DNA of 19,537 nucleotides, from NCBI GenBank assembly GCA_965369385.1, contig CBDUQP010000057.1, positions 1 through 19,537 on the forward strand, written 5' to 3'. This document shows positions 15,101-19,537 of this stretch, piece after piece. The notes under the pieces are model-generated. The model was not told the origin of the DNA. It worked only from the letters and a program-made list of their open reading frames with translations, and ran no database searches. Within the stretch, counting starts at the first letter, position 1, and each line of letters starts with the position of its first letter. The translations under genes were made by a program, and so were the position numbers. This DNA comes from CBDUQP01 sp965369385 (lineage in GTDB: Bacteria > Planctomycetota > Phycisphaerae > SM23-33).

Positions 15101-16686
15101 AAGCTGCCGAGGCGATGAAGAGTAGTCTTGCCATCAAGGATGACGACAGAGTTCGTAACACACGGATTACATACTTGCTTAACGCCAGAGAGTTTGGACC
15201 GGCCAGGAAGGCCATCGCCACACTGCTTGCCAAGAGACCTGATGATAAGGAATTGAAGCTGCTCCAGGCTCAGTCAAGCATGATGGAAGGTAATGTAGAT
15301 AATGCGCTGGATATGCTTAACCGCATCGTCGAGGAACGCCCCAAGTATGTTATGGGATGGATCTACAAGGCGAGAGTGTACCTGAACAAAGGCGAAGTGC
15401 AGAAGGCAAAGAATGATCTTAAGGTAGCCAGCACTTTGTCCAAAGCGCCGAGCGTATTGCTGTCCCTGGCGAAGGTGTATTTGCAGCTCGGCTATACAGA
15501 GAACGAGGAAGCGACCCTTATTGATATCATAAAGAGATCACCTCGTTTTGAGCCGGCTGGAGAACAGCTTGTGATGTTGTACCTGCGGCCTGATCAATTC
15601 ACGAGAACTACTTCCGCCAAAGCCAAGAAGTATCTTGCTACAGCCAGAAAGCAGTTCCCACGAAGTGTTTGGCCATTGACGCTAGAGGCAAGACGACTTG
15701 GACTTCACGGCGACCAAAATGGCGTAGCGGATTTCTTCGCCAAAGCTGCCCAGCTGGTTCCTAACAATGAGCAAATAGCTCGGCGCCATGTTGCCTATCT
15801 GATAGTCGCCAAACGGAATGAGGAAGCAGCCAAGGTTGCTGCCGGTTATTCCGCAAACGCACCCTGGAAGGTGTGGGCCGACGCCATGCGGGCAAGAGCC
15901 TTGCTGCGTAGCGGACAAACTGCAGCAGGTGAAAAGCTTTTTGAGCAGACGCTAAAGGGTGTCGGCGAAAAGCAGCTTAAGACCGTTGTGGAACAGATTC
16001 GTATAGCCTATGGGAGTGATAAGGCAGCACAGAGGCTCTATGGATGGCTGAACCTGCGTCCCAATGATTGGCAGATGAACATGTATCTTGGTGATGCATA
16101 TGTGGCTTCTAGTGCAAGCCGGGAGTTAACCGATACTCAACGTTCCAAGGCTATCGGTAGTTCCATTGCAGCATACAAGAAAGCTGTCTCACTGGCCAAA
16201 GCTCCCGCCGACCAAGCCGCTGCTTACGGAAGACTTGGGATGGTCTATGGCATGGTAAACAATTACCAGGAAGTGGAGAAGAGTTATCTTGAGAGTATCA
16301 GGCTCAGCCCTGACGCCTGGGTTGCCAGGAATAATATCGCCTATTTGTACGTTGATATACTCAATAAACCGAAGAAAGCCCTGGAACATGCCAAGAAGGC
16401 GTATGAACTCAAACCACTCGATGCCAACGTATTGGATACTTACGGTTGGGCGCTTGCCAAAGCCAAGCAGTACGAACAAGCCGAGAGTATTTTGCAGCAG
16501 AGTATAGAGCAAGATCTTTCACAAGCTCCCAACCGTTTCCATCTTGGATGGGTATTTGAGAAGACACGGAGATTGACTCTCGCTAAAAAGCAGTATCGCA
16601 GGGGTTTGGACTTGGTCGATGCTAAACAGGACGCGCAGTTGCACAAGGACATGACCGAAGCTCTCAAAAGAGTTGAGACGCCATAG
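12175..16686 (+). CDS. Large membrane-anchored TPR-repeat protein
   Basis: This 1503-residue protein starts with a strongly basic stretch (KRRRKKKKKK, 3-12) and one membrane helix (about 16-37), so the bulk probably lies in the periplasm with the basic end inside. Nearly everything after residue 50 is tetratricopeptide repeats or TPR-like helical pairs, clearest near 195-315, 740-790 and 1345-1500 (for example NNIAYLYVDILNKPKKALEHAKKAYELKP). Such helical solenoids scaffold multi-protein assemblies. In PEP-CTERM/EPS loci a TPR protein of the PrsT type is common, but those are lipoproteins of about 900 residues, and this one has no lipobox. It likely organises the export and exosortase machinery; this is inferred from its position as fourth gene of the operon. 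Confidence 0.85.
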   Translation: MAKRRRKKKKKKLNKSVVIVLLILCLTVLGSAGYVMGVKYPHIFFPKDVAKLNALAEEKMAEKKYQEAGEIYHEAMLNADKGMGRAKGYMKLAEYYLKRYFEDKSLNDAAKKQQLGGFISSLDTASQKAPDWGDPAKRRFNAYIDELTPRVIPSSMITDAATTLLNHDPDNHKALFWLGYFKGAEARRSQRTDELNAAIGHLRKAAELDPENSSYWIEWLALKIYSEKTTGDETAGERAFKESLAKRKSARICVEFAGYLQARNKEPEALEQIKAAIEAEPKEYYGHLAMAHWQIKHDKLDEALKAFETALKVAPGEPVLYYQKAIALQIAGKGDESFAVLQEGVKNVAKHSKEKKHSFMDEARIAREMQFLHYQLGTAFLRRAGTTPEGIKAAQEQYDDMTRLRKQGYGAFWPYWDLAARIASVEGRIADAIDLWRDAMNRGAANNAGVNSSLAIHYLKVGRLGEADRTLEVFRSRPGMARNIRFMDLHARIKIQARDFASARRLVSALKDSGSEGQKYAAELTTMIEALSGEEITDLTKLSSATVALRLVRAQALWDSGRRVAAREMVEQLYKAKPEDKDIALAMYSVYSNLRLHDKAKDALKAATKANPKDEDLKFAALIAGKSKEEVLKMRLERVKDVEDPYTKAMQKAEIYRRVPDAAESKRWLDEAIKIKPDSPEALQRRYDVAAREMDWDFAKGIAKRMQDVDESQGKLLQANIHLAKKENEAALSILRPLVKSDPNSKHVYRLLGRAYQAEGDMDKAAAAFKEVMKLDPRDVDTIVRLAKLAASEGDKEEHSRLVMDAYKSGVGMHDAYIEAEYLRMDEAQADDREILVIIAKREDIRKANPSNIRNLLSLARLYEDRLNRKGKAEEVYRLAYTESNKSMGAVAELARFYVRLNRPAEAGSMIQRGIEASRTSSEKVKWLVIFGDHLDSLGSARAENAYKMAVAADSKDALGYSALAQYLGRQQKWSKAAEAMKSSLAIKDDDRVRNTRITYLLNAREFGPARKAIATLLAKRPDDKELKLLQAQSSMMEGNVDNALDMLNRIVEERPKYVMGWIYKARVYLNKGEVQKAKNDLKVASTLSKAPSVLLSLAKVYLQLGYTENEEATLIDIIKRSPRFEPAGEQLVMLYLRPDQFTRTTSAKAKKYLATARKQFPRSVWPLTLEARRLGLHGDQNGVADFFAKAAQLVPNNEQIARRHVAYLIVAKRNEEAAKVAAGYSANAPWKVWADAMRARALLRSGQTAAGEKLFEQTLKGVGEKQLKTVVEQIRIAYGSDKAAQRLYGWLNLRPNDWQMNMYLGDAYVASSASRELTDTQRSKAIGSSIAAYKKAVSLAKAPADQAAAYGRLGMVYGMVNNYQEVEKSYLESIRLSPDAWVARNNIAYLYVDILNKPKKALEHAKKAYELKPLDANVLDTYGWALAKAKQYEQAESILQQSIEQDLSQAPNRFHLGWVFEKTRRLTLAKKQYRRGLDLVDAKQDAQLHKDMTEALKRVETP

Positions 16687-16703
16687 GTCAAGGGATATTC
16701 ATA

Positions 16704-19028
16704 ATGACCAGACTTCCAAGCGACGGAACCAGCCGTGCCATCATCCAAGCGACCGGTGTGCCAATGCCTTCCCACAACATGGGGGCAGCACAATCGCACC
16801 AGCGCCCGCAGGCAGCGCCCGCAGGGGCAGGCATATCCGGTAAGGATGTGTGCAAAATACTTCGAAAAAGATGGTTGATGATACTTGTGTCATTGATGAT
16901 CTTTGTAGGACTCTCTGTGGGCATAACTTTTGTCTGGATGAAGTACGCGCCCAGCTATACAGCTTCGGCGTGGGTGGTTATCAATCAATCCAAGCGAGAT
17001 GTCCTGGGTACTGCCAGAGATGGAAGCAGCCAGATGCTTGAGATAGAAAAGAAGTCACTTGCGCAGCTTGCCAAGCGGCGATCCGTACTTTCTCATGCAC
17101 TGGAAAGGGATGTGGATAACAAGGGGCAGGTTCGCAAGCCGGGCCGAATCAAGTCCACCAGTTATTACAGGCAGAATCGATTGGATATCATCCAGGAACT
17201 CCAGAATGATCTGTCAGTGGGTTCCACGCTTGGTACCAACTACGTAACCGTCTCGTTCAGTGGGGTCAATAGCGGCGAGTTGCCCGGTATTGCAAACGCA
17301 GTTGCCGATGCTCTGGTGGCGGAAGCAACGGAGCGGGATAGCCTCATGAAGAACAGAGAACTGGATAACATAAGAAAGCAATTGCAGTCTGTTACCGTAC
17401 TGCTTAAATCTCAGCAGGACGGAGTGAGACGCGAGCGTGAGAGCAGCGAGGACGACGAACTCTTCGGTACGCAAGGAATGATCCAGCAGACGCTGAAAGA
17501 TCTTGAAACACAGAGGACGGCATACGCCAGCCAGATCGCCCTCTTTGCCCCAAAGTATGATGAGGCTCTCAAGAGGGCAAAGGATGGTACCTATGGGAGT
17601 ATGGATGAAATACGCCAAGTCATACTTGAAGATGAACGCGTCAGACGCCTGGAGCAAGAGCTAGACTCGCTGGCTATGATGCAGTCCACTATGTCGCAGA
17701 ATTTCGGTAAGGATCATCGAAGTGTGAAAGATGCTCGAACTCGTGTCGCTGCGGTCAAGAGCCAGCTTGATTCAATCAAACAAAGAGTTGCCCGCGAAGG
17801 TATTGAGACCTTTCTCGCAACCTACAGCACAAATCTGGAAGGCTTGAAGCAGTCCTATGAGGAACTGAAGAAGAAGTATGAGGAAAAGTTGATAGAAGCA
17901 AGGAAGCAGGAACGGGCAGCGCTCACTATCCGACGAGCAGAAACTCAGATCCGCGACTTGACGGTTCGCAAGAAAGAGCTTGACGGTGCCGCGATGCGAA
18001 TTCGGCTTGATATCGGTCAGCCGCGTTTCAGCATCGCCAGTCCCGCCGAAATACCCGACAAACGCAGCAGCCCGAAGTGGACAATCAATATCCCCGTAGG
18101 AGTGTTGCTTGGTTTGGTGGTTGGTGTCGGATTTGCGTTCATTCTTGAACTCGTCGATACCTCGATCAAAGGCCCTGCCGATATCGCTCGCAGAGTGGAT
18201 ATGCCTCTCCTTGGTGTTGTTCCTCACGAGGACGATATTGAGGAAGAACTCGAGGATATGCGATCCGCACTGCTTACCATGCCTGATTCACTGGTTGCAG
18301 AGTCGTTCAGGCATATACGCACAGGCCTGCTCTATAGTGGACCTGTCGAGACCCGAAGAAGCCTGATAGTGACCAGTCCCTCCGCTGCAGACGGAAGGAC
18401 CACCATTGCAGTTAACCTTGCCGCCTCGCTTTCGCACAGTGGGCTCAAGGTGCTTCTGGTTGATGCCAACTTCCGCCAACCGATGCTTCACAGGATATTT
18501 GAAGGGACTGCCCTTGATGGCCTCAGCAGCGCCCTTGTTGGGCGAAGTGATTGGAAAGATAAGGTCAATCATGTCACGGAGAATCTGCACGTGATGGCTG
18601 CGGGCCCGCTGCCGCCAAGCCCCGCCGAGCTGCTTGGATCTGCTGAGATGAAGAAACTTTTATCGCAAATGGTTGATGAATACGACCAAGTAATCTTCGA
18701 TGGCCCCCCTGCGCTTGTTGTTAGTGATGCCGCAGTGATGTCCACCATTGTAGACGGTGTGATCCTCACTGTTCGGGCGGGTGCGAGTACGTTTGGTATC
18801 GTCCAGAGGACACGCGGCATATTCTCTCGCGTCGGTGCACATATGGTGGGTGCTGTGCTTAACGGTATACGCGTGTCGACCGGTGGATACCTTCAAGAAC
18901 GCTACAATGAGTTCTACGACTACCAAGAACACGACGAAGAGGATGAAGAATATAGTTCGGTTCTCATTCCCGGTGGGGTAGATAGCATCGTCGATGAACA
19001 GTCCGAGCAGGACAATGAAGAAGCCTGA
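16704..19028 (+). CDS. Wzz-type chain-length regulator fused to degenerate BY-kinase
   Basis: This 774-residue inner-membrane protein combines a Wzz chain-length domain (helix at about 57-79, coiled coils at about 213-245 and 307-435, second helix at 461-481) with a C-terminal cytoplasmic bacterial tyrosine-kinase domain. The link motif AESFRHIRTGLLY (532-544) and Walker A' (VLLVDANF, D587) and Walker B (VIFDGPP, D666) are present. Walker A reads SPSAADGRTT (558-567), so the ATP-binding lysine is R565 and one glycine is Ala; normal members read PGEGKST or close variants. The tail has a Tyr cluster (Y729, Y734, Y738, Y740, Y750) and is very acidic. It is the last gene of the operon, 17 bases after the TPR gene. 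Kinase activity is doubtful; the chain-length role is likely. Confidence 0.9.
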   Translation: MTRLPSDGTSRAIIQATGVPMPSHNMGAAQSHQRPQAAPAGAGISGKDVCKILRKRWLMILVSLMIFVGLSVGITFVWMKYAPSYTASAWVVINQSKRDVLGTARDGSSQMLEIEKKSLAQLAKRRSVLSHALERDVDNKGQVRKPGRIKSTSYYRQNRLDIIQELQNDLSVGSTLGTNYVTVSFSGVNSGELPGIANAVADALVAEATERDSLMKNRELDNIRKQLQSVTVLLKSQQDGVRRERESSEDDELFGTQGMIQQTLKDLETQRTAYASQIALFAPKYDEALKRAKDGTYGSMDEIRQVILEDERVRRLEQELDSLAMMQSTMSQNFGKDHRSVKDARTRVAAVKSQLDSIKQRVAREGIETFLATYSTNLEGLKQSYEELKKKYEEKLIEARKQERAALTIRRAETQIRDLTVRKKELDGAAMRIRLDIGQPRFSIASPAEIPDKRSSPKWTINIPVGVLLGLVVGVGFAFILELVDTSIKGPADIARRVDMPLLGVVPHEDDIEEELEDMRSALLTMPDSLVAESFRHIRTGLLYSGPVETRRSLIVTSPSAADGRTTIAVNLAASLSHSGLKVLLVDANFRQPMLHRIFEGTALDGLSSALVGRSDWKDKVNHVTENLHVMAAGPLPPSPAELLGSAEMKKLLSQMVDEYDQVIFDGPPALVVSDAAVMSTIVDGVILTVRAGASTFGIVQRTRGIFSRVGAHMVGAVLNGIRVSTGGYLQERYNEFYDYQEHDEEDEEYSSVLIPGGVDSIVDEQSEQDNEEA

Positions 19029-19058
19029 TAAGCGTTCGTAACTGAATAGCTACTGAAC

Positions 19059-19089
19059 AACGCCCGGCGCATCTATTGCTCCGGGCGTT
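19059..19089. terminator. Hairpin terminator ending the EPS operon, possibly bidirectional
   Basis: A perfect 9-bp GC-rich stem (AACGCCCGG at 19059-19067, CCGGGCGTT at 19081-19089) has a 13-base loop and continues into TTCATT. It lies 30 bases after the kinase stop. Because the stem starts with AA and ends with TT it could serve both strands, and the rtcB remnant on the minus strand ends 22 bases away. The T-tract is short on both sides. Confidence 0.7.
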
Positions 19090-19111
19090 TCATTGCGCCT
19101 TGGACGATTGC

Positions 19112-19237
19112 CTATCCCTCTATCACCCTCATAGGGCGAAGCCGTGCGACCTTGCGCGAAATGCCAGCCTCGGTGACACATGCTGTGACTGTTTCGATAT
19201 CCCCATAAGCGTCAGGCTGTTCTTCGGCAAGCCCAGT
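19112..19237 (-). pseudogene. rtcB: rtcB remnant: C-terminal ~41 codons only
   Basis: On the minus strand, in a different frame from the archease start, a stretch of 41 codons ends at a TAG (19114-19112). It reads TGLAEEQPDAYGDIETV and then AGISRKVARLRPMRVIEG. This is the well-known C-terminus of RtcB, the GTP-dependent RNA ligase that heals 2',3'-cyclic phosphate ends. In that family AEE.P.AYKD is followed by RKVARLRP.GVIKG. The catalytic core is absent, and no start codon or ribosome site precedes it in frame, so it cannot make a ligase. The substitutions G to R (PMRVIEG) and K to E near the end fit relaxed constraint. Confidence 0.75.
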
Positions 19238-19260
19238 TCGCCCCGGGCTATCGCGATTGC

Positions 19261-19320
19261 GCCTTGACCGGTCAGCCCTATGTCGGCCGTGTGCTCAAAT
19301 GTCTCGCAATATTTCGCCAT
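19261..19320 (-). pseudogene. Archease remnant: start and first ~20 codons
   Basis: An ATG at 19320 with GGAG six bases upstream opens a frame reading MAKYCETFEHTADIGLTGQG. EHTADIG is the diagnostic N-terminus of archease, the small protein that activates RtcB ligase. After about residue 20 the similarity ends, the frame continues with unrelated residues and stops at 19129 (63 codons in all). An intact archease has about 140 residues. The metal-binding Asp of HTAD is present, but the C-terminal half needed for the metal site is gone. It joins directly to the rtcB remnant and probably both came from one deletion. Confidence 0.72.
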
Positions 19321-19537
19321 CCGGATCTCCGGACATCTCGTCGCGGCCGCCTTCGACTCGCAAGATTGTGGAGCTTCTGACAGTATATGCCTCCAGAGCC
19401 CGCTGAATCGTCAGGAATTCCATATCGTATGCGACGGGCCTGCGGCGTACGTGCTGAGTGTAACGCCTTGTCAGACAAGCACCTAGTACTCTGTCCCGTG
19501 AATAACGCTATATGAGTCTTTTTGCCGATAGGGTTGA
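19321..19537. other. Right-edge region without a supported gene
   Basis: Apart from the archease ribosome site at its left end and the palindrome at 19467-19479, nothing here is clearly coding. A minus-strand frame of 42 codons (19423-19295, starting MEFLTIQRALEAY) overlaps the archease start but has no ribosome site and no recognised family. A plus-strand ATG at 19512 is open to the edge, also without a ribosome site. Confidence 0.4.
19467..19479. promoter_or_regulatory. Palindrome CTTGTCAGACAAG, same core as the etfB operator
   Basis: This is a perfect 6-bp inverted repeat around one base. Its core, TTGTCAGACAA, is identical to the palindrome upstream of etfB. It lies 33 bases before an ATG at 19512 that opens a short frame (MSLFADRV) running off the window, and about 150 bases upstream of the archease remnant on the other strand. 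It could be a site for the same GntR-type regulator. Confidence 0.35.

Noticed and set aside
19295..19423. Minus-strand frame of 42 codons starting MEFLTIQRALEAY and overlapping the archease start.
   Set aside because: No Shine-Dalgarno, no recognised family, and overlap with a better supported start.
19512..19537. Plus-strand ATG opening MSLFADRV to the window edge.
   Set aside because: Only eight codons, no ribosome site; kept only as context for the palindrome.

Overview
The window looks like a stretch of chromosome from a Gram-negative bacterium of roughly balanced GC content, most likely a planctomycete of the Phycisphaerae type. This is inferred from four things: an exosortase/EpsI pair beside a Wza-like outer-membrane exporter, lipoboxes on two proteins, a family of small hypothetical proteins of planctomycete style, and generally good Shine-Dalgarno sites. 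No rRNA, tRNA, CRISPR array, transposase or intact insertion sequence was seen.

Left part (about 140-3300, minus strand): a compact operon reading etfB, etfA, then a LarA-type nickel racemase gene. ETF plus a lactate-racemase homologue resembles the lactate-oxidation operons of acetogens, but the flavin dehydrogenase that would pair with the ETF is not in the window. Upstream of etfB sits an 11-bp palindrome that fits the operator consensus of FadR/LldR-type GntR regulators. The same 11-mer recurs near the right edge. The divergent intergenic region (3297-3660) also holds three tandem copies of a roughly 45-bp repeat, and the start of a fourth copy forms the first codons of the next gene.

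Middle part (3661-8024): a zinc class II aldolase and a left-handed beta-helix acyltransferase (plus strand, probably one transcript), a convergent lipoprotein with an alpha/beta-hydrolase fold (minus strand), and three small plus-strand genes. These three are a DUF2007-like protein with a very acidic tail, a protein with a Cys cluster and eight (D/E/G)RRxxx hexapeptide repeats, and a four-helix membrane protein.

Right part (about 8025-19090, plus strand): a five-gene operon for envelope polysaccharide or exosortase work, ending at a clear hairpin terminator. The order is a Wza-like export lipoprotein, an exosortase with its Cys/Arg/His triad, an EpsI-like partner (ATGA overlap with the exosortase), a 1503-residue membrane-anchored TPR protein, and a Wzz-BY-kinase fusion. 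In the kinase the Walker A lysine is replaced by arginine. The Wza-like protein carries a Pro/Lys-rich insertion of about 225 residues inside its first SLBB domain. No glycosyltransferase, polymerase, flippase or PEP-CTERM substrate lies in the window, so the operon covers export, sorting and control rather than sugar synthesis.

Right edge (19112-19320, minus strand): a gene wreck. The ribosome-binding site and first about 20 codons of an archease gene are joined, out of frame, to the last about 41 codons of an rtcB RNA-ligase gene. This looks like an internal deletion that removed most of an archease-rtcB pair.
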